This document shows positions 12,600-23,497 of a DNA stretch of 64,000 nucleotides, one piece after another. Every line of letters begins with the position of its first letter. The stretch's first letter is position 1. A program made the position numbers and the translations under genes. This stretch comes from Coenobita brevimanus. Lineage: Eukaryota > Arthropoda > Malacostraca > Decapoda > Coenobitidae. The notes beneath the pieces are model-generated. The model saw only the letters and a list, made by a program, of their open reading frames with translations, made no database searches and was not told the origin of the DNA. The DNA is taken from NCBI GenBank assembly GCA_032717465.1, contig CM064697.1:7157533-7221532 (forward strand), read 5' to 3'.

Positions 12600-13210
12600 G
12601 CCTCCTGCCCCAACCTAAATCCTCTTCTCTCCTCTTTCCATTTTCCCCTGTCCCTCTCTGCCGTTCTCCTTTTTTCATTCCCCCTGCCTCCTGTGTCCTG
12701 CCCTCTATTCCCCCTGGTTCCTCTCTCCTCCTCTCTCCTATTTCCATTCCCCTCTGCCCACTTTATGCTCTCCTCTCCTCTTTCCATTTCCACTGCTTCC
12801 TCTGTTCTCATCTCTCTTCTTATCCATTCTCCTGCTCTCTCAATACTTTTCCCCTACCCACTCAAACCTCTTACTCTCTTTTATTTCCCTCTGCCTCTCT
12901 ATGCTATTCTCTCTTATCCCCATTATTCCTGCCCTCTCTATAGTCTTCTTTCTTTCCATTTCCCTCTGCCCTTTCTATGCTATTCTCTCTTTCCATTTCC
13001 TTCTGCCCACTCCATGCTCTTCTCGCATTCCATTTCCCACTGACTTCTTTATATTATTATCTCTTTCCGTTTCTCTCTGCCCTCTCTTTGCTCTTCTCTG
13101 TTTCCCTCTCCCCTCTCTAAACTATGCTCTTCTCCAATTCTCCATACCACCTACATGCAATTCTCTCTTTCCATTGCCCAGGTCTCCTCTATGGTATTCT
13201 ATATTCCTTC
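12600..13210. repeat. About 40-bp CT-rich minisatellite, roughly 15 copies
   Basis: Variants of CTATGCTATTCTCTC followed by TTTCCATTTCCCTCTGCCC recur, for example near 12901, 12977, 13013, 13051, 13086 and 13124 (steps 35-40 bp), with more decayed copies upstream. Overlapping frames of 99-166 codons are composition products. Confidence 0.8.
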
Positions 13211-13536
13211 TCTGTCATATCTTATCTTTCATCTCTCTTTCCCCTCACCTCCTCTCTCTTTTTTTTTCTTCTCTCTTCTTTCCATTTTCCGCTGTCCCCT
13301 ATATGCTCATTTTTCTTCCTTCTTTTTCAAGCTTCTTCTTTCTCTCCCTCTTTGTCCTCATCCCTCTTTCCTCTTAGCTCCTTCACCAGTTTTGCGTCCT
13401 TTAATTTTGTTCTTCCTACCTTTGCACAATTTTATCCGGCTTTTACTCGTAGACTCAAGAGCACATAAACGACAATGATTAGGCAGATAAATAATGCGTT
13501 CTCGAATGTGAGACGGGGGGGCGGGGGGGGCCTAGG
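13211..13536. other. Pyrimidine tail and a G-rich spacer
   Basis: Pyrimidine-rich to about 13440, then a short unique stretch with a G-rich run at 13513-13530 next to the LINE fragment. Confidence 0.5.
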
Positions 13537-13836
13537 ATTACGACTGAAGAGTTGAGAGGAAGGATGAGACTGGAATGCAATGGTGTTGTATTGACGAGGG
13601 ATGCACTGCAATGGTATGGGCATGTTGTAAGTATGGAGGATGACAACTAGGTGCGGAAGGTGAGAAGTATGATTTTCGGTAGTAGGGGCTGCCAGAGACA
13701 GACCGAAAAAGACCTGGGACGAGGTCATTGTGACCTCAAGGATAAGGGACTGAGCAGGGAGACTGCCTGACATCGAGCAGCGCGGAAAGCCGCCATTAGG
13801 TGACCAAGGCCGACGCATGCAAGCATGTTGGAGCCT
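13537..13836 (+). mobile_element. Non-LTR retrotransposon ORF2 C-terminal fragment (decayed)
   Basis: Reading + from 13537 gives TTEELRGRMRLE, then LQWYGHV and VRKVRSM. A frame change gives RPKKTWDEVI, and a further change gives DLKDKGLSRETA and HRAARKAAIR before a TGA at 13801. This order (a W/YGHV motif, then GRPKK.W.EV, then a DRA.W..AIR end) is the usual C-terminus of reverse-transcriptase polyproteins in RTE/Jockey-type LINEs. At least two frameshifts and in-frame stops make it a fossil. A related copy lies on the minus strand at 60008-60172, sharing the end of the coding region and a 3' tail beginning TGACCAAGGCCGAC. Exact clade not determined. Confidence 0.8.
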
Positions 13837-13904
13837 ATGTAAATGATACGTACGTACGTTTGGGAACACTTTTTCAATTTTCTGCTCTAGATAACAAATA
13901 TCAA
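13837..13904. other. Spacer after LINE fragment
   Basis: Contains a short ACGT-type repeat (TACGTACGTACG, about 13848-13859), then unique DNA. Confidence 0.5.
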
Positions 13905-14004
13905 TAATCCCTTCACTGTTTGGCCGCATTCCTCAGATGAAGGAAAATTAATGGTAGCAGCAAAAATTGATAAATGACGGCGTCCTCAAACTGAAGGGGT
14001 TTAA
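13905..14004 (+). mobile_element. Family 1 solo right half
   Basis: It starts AATCCCTTCACTGTTTGG, has CTCAGATGAAGGAAAATTAATGG in place of the usual core, and ends with CTCAAACTGAAGGGGTTTAA at about 14003. It has the length and end structure of the solo half-unit at 54872-54970, with a diverged core. Confidence 0.65.
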
Positions 14005-14033
14005 ATTATGTACACCTCCATCATCTCTTTTCA

Positions 14034-14035
<2 letters not shown>

Positions 14036-14111
<76 letters not shown>
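14036..14111. repeat. (CT)38 microsatellite
   Basis: Uninterrupted CT run of about 75 bases, at the left edge of a 1-kb pyrimidine-rich block. Confidence 0.97.
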
Positions 14112-14113
<2 letters not shown>

Positions 14114-15060
14114 TTTTGTTACTTTTCACTCCTCAACCCTCTCTGCCCTTCTCTCACCCCTTTCCCTGTCCTACGTGACTTCTCTCTTCCCCTCTTCCTC
14201 TTTTCCGTGTTTCCTCCTACGTGCTCCTCTCTTTTCTTTCGCACTCCTTGCTCTCTTCAGTGCGCTCTTCTCTCTCTCTCTCTCTCTCCAAGCCTCATAC
14301 ACCTCTCCCTCCTTCTCTCCTCCTTCTACTCTCTGCCCAGGCTCCCCACCAGCATTATCCGCTTCACTCACGTTCTCCCTTTCCTCGTCTTTCTCTCTTA
14401 CTTTCCCCTTATCTCTCCCTTCCCTCTCCCTTTCTTTTCCTCTCCTCTCCCTTTCTTCTTGTCAAACCCTTTCCTTTCCTCTCTTCCATTCCTCTCCTGT
14501 CTCCCATGGTCCTCCATCTTTCCCTTCTCTCTCTTTGTCTCCTCTACTCTCTCCCCTCCCTCTCCACACTCCCATCTTCCTCCACATTTCCCTTAACTCC
14601 ACTGTTCCCCTCCCTCTTCCTCCTGCATTTCTCTCTCCTTTCCTCCTCCCCCATCACCATTATACCGGCCTCTCACACCCTTCCTTCCTCCAGCATCTTC
14701 ATCTCCACATCTCTCTCCTCCTCTCCAACCCTCTTCATTCCCTCTCCAATCTCTTTCCCTCGGCCCCCTCCACCCCCACCATCATTATTCTCTCTCGCCT
14801 CTCCGTTTTCACCCCTAGCTCCCCTTCCTCTCTTTTCTTACTTTCCCTTCCTGTCTCTCCTCCCTCTCCTCTCTCCCTTCCTCCTCCACAGTCCCTCTTT
14901 CACTAACTCTTCAATCCCTCCTCTCTCTCTCTTCCTCCTCCACATTTCCCTTCCCTCCCTCTCCACTCCCCCTCCTACCCCACTCCCCACCATTATACCC
15001 GTCTCTCGCACTCTCCCTTTCTCCTTTCATGCCTGGCTCTCCCGACGTCCGCTTTGAGTC
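14112..15060. repeat. Pyrimidine-rich low-complexity block
   Basis: Nearly pure C/T on the + strand, with CTCTCC, TTCCTC and CACCATTATACC phrases; the last occurs near 14655 and 14990 (about 335 bp apart). The Ser/Leu/Pro-rich frames of 209-278 codons are composition products. Confidence 0.8.
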
Positions 15061-16280
15061 CCCTCCATCACAACCCGACCCTCCGACACCCCAATGCGCT
15101 CACACCAGCTACCCTCCACATCGAATTTATCACCATCACCATCGCATATCACCAATCACTGAGGCTTCATATACTCATCCGATCACTTGTTAATTACTGC
15201 CTATCACCACCACCAGTGACTTCGATACTTTCCACTCAGCCTTGTTATCATCGCCATCACCAGCCATTATCACCAACACCTACTGACTACCGCATTTTTC
15301 TACTATCATAAGTAATCAATCAGGGCTTCTATAATAGCTATCACCAACCACAGATACCCACAGCTACTGCCTATCACTATCACCTCCCACTATCCCTTTA
15401 CACCGCCACTACTCCCTATGGCCTGCTATAACTACCATCACCGATGACAACTACCTACCACCATCGCCTGTCTACCACCACCACCATCAATCATAGAAGC
15501 CTGGTATAATCGCCTCCCTCATCAGCAAACACCTACCACTATTCCCTACAATCATGGCCAACCAACATCGACCAGCACGACCGCCTTGCAATCCCGCCTG
15601 GTTTCACGGTCTACACCTATCACCTACCACCAATGCGTATTCACCAGTGCCTATCATCAAAATCTATCACAACTATTACCACACCCTATCACCAAAGCCG
15701 ATCAACACCGTCCACTTGAATTGTCTGTCATTATCACCCACCACAGCTCCCTATCACCACTGCCTGCCATTATCGCCTAGCACCGTCGTCAACCACAAGT
15801 TTTCCACGTCATTACTGTCACCCTGAACTCTCATCACTGATTTCCATAAATGACTATCACCATCACCTTCCACTGTTTCCTATCACCACTGCCTACCACC
15901 ATCGACTAGCACTGCTCTCCATTACTGCTTCCTATTATCACTGTCTAACACCATTTCCTAACGCCATTGTCTACCAGTCGTACCTAACACCACTATCTAT
16001 CACCATTATATAACCGTGTGTGGCCATGGCTTACCACCACTCCTTATGACGATCAACCAGCAGCACATTGTAGCACAGACTACCACAATTAACCAGCACC
16101 ACATCCTACCACTGCCTTCTACCACCACTGTGTAAGTCATGCTCCACACCAGGTACCAGCATCAGGCCCAGCAATGCCTTGTACCCTGACCAATCAACCT
16201 CCTCAGACACCACAATCCACCACCATCACCCGTCACCCACCAACATTCACCTACCAGCATGGCCTCTTATCGCAACTTCA
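15061..16280. repeat. Degenerate CAC/ATC-rich cryptic repeat
   Basis: About 1.2 kb in which TATCACCA, CTACCACCA and ACTGCC phrases recur at irregular 12-30 bp intervals (for example CACCACTGCCTACCACCATC near 15888). It looks like an old short-unit array that has decayed. No coding signal is credible because all frames have the same biased composition. Confidence 0.7.
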
Positions 16281-16922
16281 GCTAACATCTCCACACGAGG
16301 AAACTTGACGATAACAAAAGAGACGTCAGCTTCATTATTGACACAGCTGTCAGTTAAATTCACACTTTTGAGTTTTGCATTACTTACAACAGTATTCATA
16401 TAATATACCTTACAATATTTAAAACTTCATACTCCACCAGGCAATAGAAAAGATAAACCTTTCACGTACAAAAAGTAGAGGTTCCCAGTATAAAATTGCA
16501 TGGAAACTAATGTTCAAGCACATATAAATACTGTATCAAAAAATGGATTCTAGTTTATGGCACTAAACTGATATCACTGTACGGTATCTACCACATGATG
16601 CTGCAGCCGAGTGGGTATGTATGAAAAATATATAGTGTGTTAATATATCGTATCACACTGACTATTCTTACTTTAAAATTCTACCTCGTCTCATTCTGGC
16701 TACACAAACTGTTCACGTACGCTAGAGAAACTACAGGTAGTACCGTCGTTCACACATACATATATACATGCACATATACAAACATTTTTACATATCCCGT
16801 GTAATCTTAACCCCCTCACACACTGGTCCAGGATCCACACACACACTGACAATATGTGCATATACAGTATACTGCTCATATTCACTGACTTTGATCTCAT
16901 ACACACAATTCTAACCAACTGT
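16281..16922. other. Unique AT-rich DNA
   Basis: No gene recognised. ACACAC/ATACAT-rich phrases appear from 16750. Confidence 0.5.
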
Positions 16923-16944
16923 ACACACACACACACACACACAC
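16923..16944. repeat. (AC)11 microsatellite
   Basis: Short uninterrupted AC run. Confidence 0.95.
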
Positions 16945-17080
16945 TTCCCCTAGCCAGTGAGCCGGAGTATCAGCACCCAGCCGCCACCACCACCAGCGCC
17001 CCGCGACAATTCCCACTCCTCAGAGGACTCCAATCCCCATTAAATTTGCGTGAGGTGGAACGGCTGGTGTCGGCAGGGGG
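16945..17080. other. Short unique, GC-richer spacer
   Basis: CCGCCACCACCACC-containing unique sequence. Nothing else recognised. Confidence 0.4.
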
Positions 17081-18290
17081 AGGAGACGGGGAGGCTGGAT
17101 GGCAGGGTTAGCAAAGGAGGATGGTGGGGTACGAATAGAGATTAGAGTAGGAAGGAGGTTCAGAAGGAAAAGGAAAAAGACAGAGAAAGGAATGCCGGAA
17201 GGGGAAGGAGGCAGACACGGAAAAGGAAGAAGATAGAGAACTGAAGAGGAAGGCAAGGAAATGGAAAAAGGAAGAGAATTAAAGGAAGAAGGGAGAGAAT
17301 GAATGAAAGACGGTACAGAAGGAAATGATGGCAGCGAAGTAAAGGAAGAGAGGCAGAGAAGGAAAGGAAAGAAAGAAGGCAGAGAATTAACAGAAGACGG
17401 AGAGACTTAAAAGAAGGCAGAGAAAGAAAGGAAGGCAGAAAAGTAATGGAAGAAGGGCTAAGAAGGAAAAGTATGAAGTCAAACGACGAAAAGAACACAA
17501 AAGGAAAGGAAGAAACCAGAGAATAAATGGAAGAAAGCAGAAGAGGAAGGAGGACCGGCACGAGAGGCTGGGAGAATAGAAGGCAGGAAGGGTGGATGGT
17601 AGGGTACGACGAGAGTTTAGAGTGAAAAAAAGATAATAAGGAAAAGAAGGAGAACAGAAGGAAGGGAAGAAGGTACAAAATTAAGAGAAGAATGGAGCAG
17701 AAGGGAAGAATAGAAATGACGGGAGACTGGAAAAGCAGGAAGAGGAGGACTGCGGGATTGAGAAGTGGTTGGCAAGGTACAAATAATGGGTTCTAAATGG
17801 CAAGGATTACAAGAAAGGATGACTGGATGGCAAGGTAGGATAGGTGGATTCTTTGTAGGGAGGATGGATGGCAGGATAGGTAAGGAGTATGGCAGGGTAC
17901 GGAGAGGATGGCACAGTAGGAAGCAGGAAGAGGAAGGCAGAGAAACAAGGAAGGATGGCAGGGGAGGATGGCATGGAAGGAAGGGATAGCAAGGGATGAG
18001 GAGAGGAAGGAGGGTTGGGAAGCTGGGGGAAGGAGGATTACCGAGAGCATGGTGAAAGGGCAATGTGGATCTCGAGGGAAAGATGAAGGAGAAGTAGGAA
18101 GGAATTTGGAAGACGGGAAAGAGGTATAACACGAAGAAACGGAAAGGCAGTGGCACATAAATTAGGAAAACTAATATACAGACTACAGGAATACAGGAAA
18201 CGAGACAAAAAGACGTAAAAGAGGCAAAGGAAAGAAAATAAAGAAAGGAGGGATACTTGCGGAGTATATTTGTAAGGTGTACGAATTTTA
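17081..18290. repeat. Purine-rich block with a cryptic GGATGGCAGGG repeat
   Basis: About 1.2 kb dominated by A and G on the + strand. Phrases such as GGATGGCAAGG and GGCAGGG recur every 30-40 bp or so between 17770 and 18000, and GAAGGCAGAGAA recurs in 17190-17540. These look like decayed minisatellites. The minus-strand frames (172 and 233 codons) are Ser/Phe/Pro/Leu-rich products. Confidence 0.7.
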
Positions 18291-18413
18291 CATTAGTCAG
18301 AAGAAGCAAGTTAGGCAAATACAGACATCAGAAAAGCGATATATATATAGGGTGAAGTAAATAAACAAATAACCAGAGATTCTCTACTGCACGTACCATG
18401 CGAGGAAAGGAGG

Positions 18414-18414
<1 letters not shown>
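18291..18414. other. Unique spacer
   Basis: Short AT-rich sequence, nothing recognised. Confidence 0.5.

Positions 18415-18451
<37 letters not shown>
18415..18451. repeat. (AG)18 microsatellite
   Basis: Uninterrupted AG run. Confidence 0.97.
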
Positions 18452-18453
<2 letters not shown>

Positions 18454-18797
18454 AAAAGAAGTAGAGAAAGTAAGGTACATGACCACAAAACCATCAAGTA
18501 CACATCCAAAAAATCTTCTTTTGAATTCCAAAACCTCCCTTCCCTTCCCTTTGGCGTCTTCCCTTTCCTCTCTACCTTTCTCCCTCTCCCCTCCTTCTCT
18601 CCTTCCCTCTCCGTCTCAGAGATCCTGCTTCCCTCGGATTATCACGGCGGTAAAGATAGATATTAGAGGCTCCTTCCCAAGAAAACACTTTGGAGAAGTT
18701 TTGGAGAAGGAGGAGGAAGAAAATCTGCTGGAGTTTTGGTGCGAATGGTTTGGAGTGGTTGGATGTGGAGCTGGAATGTCTGAGTGGGGAGGCTGAG
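18452..18797. other. Mixed CT-rich then G-rich spacer
   Basis: CT-rich at 18535-18615, then purine-leaning sequence leading into the next minisatellite. No gene recognised. Confidence 0.5.
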
Positions 18798-19195
18798 ATG
18801 CTGGGGTGGATGGATGTTGAGAAGGGGTAACTGAAGAGACTGAGATGTTGAGGTGGATGGATGTTGAGAAGGAGTAACTAGAGAGACTGAGATGGGGTGG
18901 ATGGATGTTGAGAAGGAGTACCTAAAGACTGAGATGTTGGGGTGGATGGATGTTCATAAGGAGTAACTAAAGACTGAGATGTTGGGGTGGATGGATGTTG
19001 AGGAGTAACTGACGAGATTGAAACGCTGAGTTGACTGGATGTTGAGGTGGAGTTACTGAAGAGACTAGGATGTTGAATTGACTGGATATTCAGAAGGTGT
19101 AACTGATCGGATTGGGATGTTGAGCTAACTGAAGGCAGAAAAGGAGTAACTGAAGAGACTGTGATGTTGGACTGACTGGATGTTGAGAATGGTAG
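18798..19195. repeat. 45-bp minisatellite, about 9 copies
   Basis: GGTGGATGGATGTTGAGAAG followed by GAGTAACTGAAGAGACTGAG recurs at about 18805, 18852, 18896, 18941 and 18986 (steps 44-47). More diverged copies sit near 19029, 19075, 19121 and 19169 (GTTGACTGGATGTTGAG). The 152-codon Ser/Gln/His/Pro-rich frame on the minus strand is a product of the array. Confidence 0.92.
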
Positions 19196-19414
19196 AGGTT
19201 GGATGTTGTAAAGGTAAACAGGTTGGAAGATAAGAGGGAACGATGAATGCTGCCTGGATAAAAGGGCTGCACATGAAAAAAAAAAAATTGACTGAGTAGA
19301 GAAAAAAAGTATATAAGACAGGATAAGGTGTGACAATGTGGAATGTGCTTAGATGGTCGATATTAACACCTTGATTACTCTGATCCTCTTACCGTCCGAC
19401 GACGCTATTCGACC
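19196..19414. other. Unique spacer
   Basis: Contains a short A run near 19278. Nothing else recognised. Confidence 0.5.
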
Positions 19415-19640
19415 ATACTAATTTTTTTACTCTAACTTGGCCTAAAATTCTCGTCTCTCTATTTTTAATGCTGAGTTGTAAGAATGGACTGACACTTGAT
19501 AATGATGCTAGTCACAGTGATGTGCTATGGAAAGTATGTAGAGCGGTAGCAGTGTCTCTTTGTGGCACACAGCTACATGCAATAAACTGCAATAGGACGA
19601 AAATTTGGGGGAAACTAGAGAAAAAACAATACAGTAACGA
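19415..19640 (-). mobile_element. Family 2 short inverted-repeat element
   Basis: It starts TTTTTTTACTCTAACTTGGCC (19425-19445). The interior has GATAATGATGCTAGTCACAG, TATGTAGAGCGGTAG and ACGAAAATTTGGGG, and the end CTAGAGAAAAAACAAT is an imperfect inverse of the start. It aligns in reverse orientation with the copies at 47021, 48714 and 61219, and directly with 22341. No coding capacity. Confidence 0.75.
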
Positions 19641-19860
19641 AGGTATCACAAACCATCTGCATTAACATATACAGCACCACGTCGCCATATGTATTTTATT
19701 CTTGCCGCACTAAGACAATTTTACTCAATGAAAAAAAAAAGAAAAAACGTAACGAAATAGTTAAAGAGTGACGGAGTAATAGAAAAATAATCAATGTTAT
19801 GAAAAAAGCACGGTTAAGGAAAACTTAAACAGATGATATCATAACATGAAAAACAAGTAT
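19641..19860. other. Unique AT-rich DNA
   Basis: Nothing recognised. Confidence 0.5.
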
Positions 19861-20533
19861 GGGTAAATTAAGCTGGAGGAGAGGGGGGCGATAGAATGCG
19901 CAGATGTGAGATAACAGTGAAGGTGAAAGGAAACTGAAGGGGCGAGTGGGAGGAATTGAGTTGGTTGCGTGTGGCCGAGAGGTGAGGAGCACGAGGAGGC
20001 AGAGAAAAAAGGGAAGAGTAAGAAATGGATAAGTTGGGAGGAAGAGATGAAGGAGAGAAAACAGGATTTGGATGTACTCGAGGAGGAGAACGAGGACGAC
20101 GACGGCTGAACATAGAGATAGCTGGAGATGATTAAAATAAAAGGAAGTAGAATCGGAAGAGTTGGAAAGATAAGAATGGAGAAAGGGATGGAAAAGACGA
20201 ATGGAACAGAAACGGTTGAGGAGGAGTAAAATGGGCTGAACCGAGGAGACGAGGGGTGGACAAAAGAACTAGGTGGAGGGGAAAAGTAGAATGGAAGGGG
20301 GTGTGGGTGGAGTAGGAGAGGATTAGGCAGAGGAGTAAAATTAAAGTGTTAAGACTAGTTAGCACGGGGATGGACAAAGAACTACTTGGAGAAGTAGAAT
20401 GCGTAGAACTGGAGACAGAAGTGGTAGAAGAGAAAGTGGATAAGTATAACGAAGACAGGAAGCGAGGGGCGTACAGTGGAATAATCTACGAGAGAGAAGA
20501 GGGGAAAGGGAGTGGGAGGTAGAGAGGCAGAAG
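19861..20533. other. Purine-rich block
   Basis: GGAGGAG/GAAG-rich + strand. The minus-strand frames (81 codons each) are Ser/Pro/Leu-rich products of composition. Confidence 0.65.
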
Positions 20534-20765
20534 AGGTGAAAAGGGAGTGAAAGCTGGAGGAAAAAGAAGAGGTGAAAGAGAGTGAGAGCTAGAGGTGGGA
20601 GGTAAAAAAAGGTGAAAGGGAGTGAGAGCTGGAGAAGAGAGGGGAAAGAGGTGAAAGGGAGTGAGAGCTGGAGAAGAGAGGGGAAAGAGGTGAAAAGGAG
20701 TGAGAGCTGGAGGAGAGAGAGGGACGAGGTGAAAGGGAGTGAGAGCTGGAGGAAGTGTGCGGAAC
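20534..20765. repeat. 39-bp minisatellite, 6 copies
   Basis: AGGTGAAAGGGAGTGAGAGC units start at 20534, 20570, 20610, 20649, 20688 and 20727. The last four are spaced exactly 39 bp and are nearly identical. Because 39 is a multiple of three, both strands give in-frame peptide repeats (SESWRREGKEVK on +), which are not evidence of a gene. Confidence 0.95.
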
Positions 20766-20924
20766 GAGATAAAGGGGCGGGACGGGATGCACCTTCACGT
20801 GATAATTCCGCTTCGTTAACAACACTAGTAAGTCATCAACAACGAATGCAGATGGAAGCAGCCTCGTTACCAAACCTCTAAAATCTGGCGTCCAGGCTTC
20901 GCTACGAACTTTAAGATGCTCACT
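20766..20924. other. Unique spacer
   Basis: Nothing recognised. Confidence 0.5.
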
Positions 20925-20984
20925 TAGTAGTAGTAGTAGTAGTAGTAGTTGTAGTAGCAGTAATAGTAATAGTTGTTGTTGTTT
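20925..20984. repeat. TAG/TTG trinucleotide microsatellite
   Basis: (TAG)8 followed by imperfect GTAGCAGTAATAG and (TTG)4 units. Confidence 0.93.
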
Positions 20985-21645
20985 TCAAGGTTCATCTAAA
21001 ATGTGAACCCAGCAGACTACAGGCTTAAACTGCACCTTCTAAAGTCCTCCGTCCTCCTTTTGGGGGATATGGAAGAAATGAAGGACGTTTATATAATCAG
21101 GCAGTTGAACCACCCAGTTATATCGGTGCCACCACATGAAGGCGTCCCTCTCCAGCACCGAGACGTTCATCACGGCACAGTAAAGCTTTTGTTAAAACAT
21201 CCTCCCTCTCTTTCCTCAAAGTTTAATAGCAAGGTAACTTACTCGACAAAACTTTACCTGGAAAAAAGGCTAATGTTTCTTCTTTTCGACGCAAAAAATA
21301 TATAAGACTTTAATTTTGATCCTCTGAATCTTTCGGAATTCCAGCAAGAAACTTCGTAATTCACCTTCCAGCTGACTCACGCGGATAAATTCATTTCTCG
21401 CAATTATATTTACATCCCACCTGAGTAAATACAAAAAATCTCATGTACTCAGTTTATTTAATCATCCCACCACTCCAAAAAATACAAAAATCCATGTAAA
21501 AAGTGGATAAAAGTACAAATTCCCTTCCCCTGGCGAGGCAAACACACACACGGGAGCTGCAGTGGAGAGATGTCGATATGTTGTCGGAGGAGGCTGGTTT
21601 GTCCCTCGCCAGGTACTCCAGACGACGTGAAGTTCCTGAGGTAAA
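20985..21645. other. Unique DNA, no assignable gene
   Basis: Contains a 100-codon + frame (21003-21305) of ordinary amino-acid composition that matches no family I recognise and has no flanking exon signals I can support. Confidence 0.4.
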
Positions 21646-21930
21646 CATTGGCCCTCTTTCCTCCCCTCCCTCCATCTCTCTTACTTACTTTTTCTCCCCT
21701 CCCCCTCTTCTCCCTCCCTCCCCCCCACCATCTTCCTCCCACCCTACCTTTACCGCTTTTAGTTTTTTCCTTCGCCAGCTTCCTTCCCCCCCCTCCCTTC
21801 TTCCTCCATCTCTCTCACTTCTTCTCCCCTCTTCCTCTTCTCTCCACCCTCTTCTTCCCACCCTACCTTTATCTCTTTTAGTTCTTCCTTTCTCCCTCCT
21901 CCTTCCCTCCCCCACTTCATCCCGATCTCC

Positions 21931-21970
<40 letters not shown>

Positions 21971-22090
21971 TTTTTTCCCTTCCTCTACAACCTTTTCCTC
22001 CCTCGCTCCCTCCCTCCCTCTACCTCTCTTACTAACTTTTTCTTCCTCCCCTTCCCTTTTCCTTCCTCCCCACTCTGTCTCCTAATTTCT
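21646..22090. repeat. Pyrimidine-rich block with (TC)18
   Basis: Almost pure C/T on the + strand, including an uninterrupted TC run at 21932-21967. CCACCCTACCTTTA(C/T)C phrases at 21738 and 21859 suggest a roughly 121-bp duplication. The frame to 22177 (224 codons) is Ser/Pro/Leu-rich. Confidence 0.8.
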
Positions 22091-22340
22091 TCTCGTCCCT
22101 CCTCTGACGCATATGGTTGGTATGTGGTATATTTTGCAGAATTCTTTCACATTTCAGGAAACTACAGGTGTTCATAATATCGCAACGTTTTCAAGTACTT
22201 GTATATGACGAGGAAATTATATCAGACAGACAGAATTCTGATTAATAATTTGTCCAGTAGCGCATGAAGTAAATATACAGTATAATGGAAACAGGTGCTT
22301 ATCATTTTCTTCACGTTCTTTTTTTAAACATATACTGTAC
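22091..22340. other. Unique spacer
   Basis: Nothing recognised. Confidence 0.5.
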
Positions 22341-22560
22341 TACATTGACACTCTTTTTACTCTAACTTGGCCTAGAACTGCCAACTTTCCGTCTTGAATG
22401 CTGAGTTGTAACAGAAGATTAACATTTGAATACGGTGTCAGTCACAGAAAAGTGCTCTGTGAAGGATGTGGAGTTGTAGTATTTTTTCTACCACTAAGGA
22501 ACGTGAAATAAGTTGCAATTTGACGAAAACTTGAGCCAAATTAGAGCAGATTAAGTATAT
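22341..22560 (-). mobile_element. Family 2 short inverted-repeat element
   Basis: It starts CTTTTTACTCTAACTTGGCC (22352-22372). The interior has GTCAGTCACAG, AAGGATGTGGAGTTGTAG and GTGAAATAAGTTGCA, and the end GAGCCAAATTAGAGCAGATT is the imperfect inverse of the start. It is the closest relative of the 19415 copy. Confidence 0.8.
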
Positions 22561-22785
22561 CCTTGACTATGACAATCTTTTTTTGAAAGTATAAACACAG
22601 TCTTCTCTACAGGAAGGTCACCAGTGTAAACATTATGAGCCCGCCTTGCACTGCAGCCTATATATAAGAAACGATACTAATGTTAACTTTTCTCACCAGA
22701 CCTTCCAAGGCCCCACACCCACTCCACGTCATCATTTTCTCAGCATCCCTTCAGCACGCGCCGGCCCCGCTGTTGTACTGAATAC
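22561..22785. other. Unique spacer
   Basis: Nothing recognised. Confidence 0.5.
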
Positions 22786-22854
22786 ATGATGCCATGCAGG
22801 CCATGTTGCCATCAAGACCACACTGCTATCCAGACCATGCTGTTATCCCCACCT
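22786..22854. repeat. 17-bp minisatellite, 4 copies
   Basis: Units such as AGACCATGCTGTTATCC, AGACCACACTGCTATCC and AGGCCATGTTGCCATCA follow one another in tandem. Confidence 0.85.
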
Positions 22855-23235
22855 TAATCTCTTCATGAAAAATCTTTCCTTAGCTGAATAAAATCGTCCA
22901 GTTGTAGCACGAAGAGCATACAGAAATATCGTTGTTATGAAGAGACTGATGGAGCTTATATTTAATTCAGTTAGTCACAAATATACTTTTTATGCTGAAT
23001 TAAATCGTCCTGAAGTGGGCAGAATAAAATAATAAAAGTGTTATCATAATGATGAGGTTGACTACTGCACTACAAATGGTCTCCCCTGGGCTCAACAAAA
23101 TCGCCTGGTCAGAATAAATAGTCAATGCACAGAAGGATTTACTTCAAATAATTCAAACCCTTCCACAATAGTAGGTCTTCTCTAAGCTGAACAAAATCGT
23201 CTTGGGGTAATCACAATAAAAATAAAACACCAACA
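22855..23235 (+). mobile_element. Four family 1 right halves in tandem (about 100-bp period)
   Basis: The family 1 right-half core GCTGAATAAAATCGTC(C/T)(A/G)G occurs at 22883, 22994, 23090 and 23186 (steps 111, 96 and 96). It is followed at several copies by an AGAATAAAAT-type A-rich segment; the last is preceded by AAACCCTTCC. All four are in the same orientation, so this is a head-to-tail run of half-units rather than the head-to-head pair seen in full copies. Confidence 0.75.
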
Positions 23236-23497
23236 TATTTAAGTAGTTAAACCTTGGCCTCCCTTCCATACTCCTCCCAACCCCCTTTCACTCAGCACCT
23301 CCTCAGGTTTCCCAGTCTTAGATGCCCTCAGTAAGAACAACCAGGCCTCTATCCCGTTCATCTTAATCCCAATTTCAATACGGAATACTATATCATGCCT
23401 CCAGGTCCGCGTCTTTGATAACTGTCTGAGCTGCCCATTACTAAGCTCTCTCCCCATCCCTTTTAGCCACAGTAAAAAGCTATGTCCTCGTCACTTT
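23236..23497. other. Unique spacer
   Basis: Contains a 72-codon minus frame with ordinary composition and no recognisable family. Confidence 0.45.

Noticed and set aside
14221..15057. Plus-strand open frame of about 278 codons
   Set aside because: The DNA is nearly pure pyrimidine, so almost all codons are Ser, Leu, Pro or Phe and stops are rare by composition.
20925..20984. TAG/TTG run as a telomere-like repeat
   Set aside because: It is a trinucleotide microsatellite, not the arthropod TTAGG pentamer, and no TTAGG array was seen.
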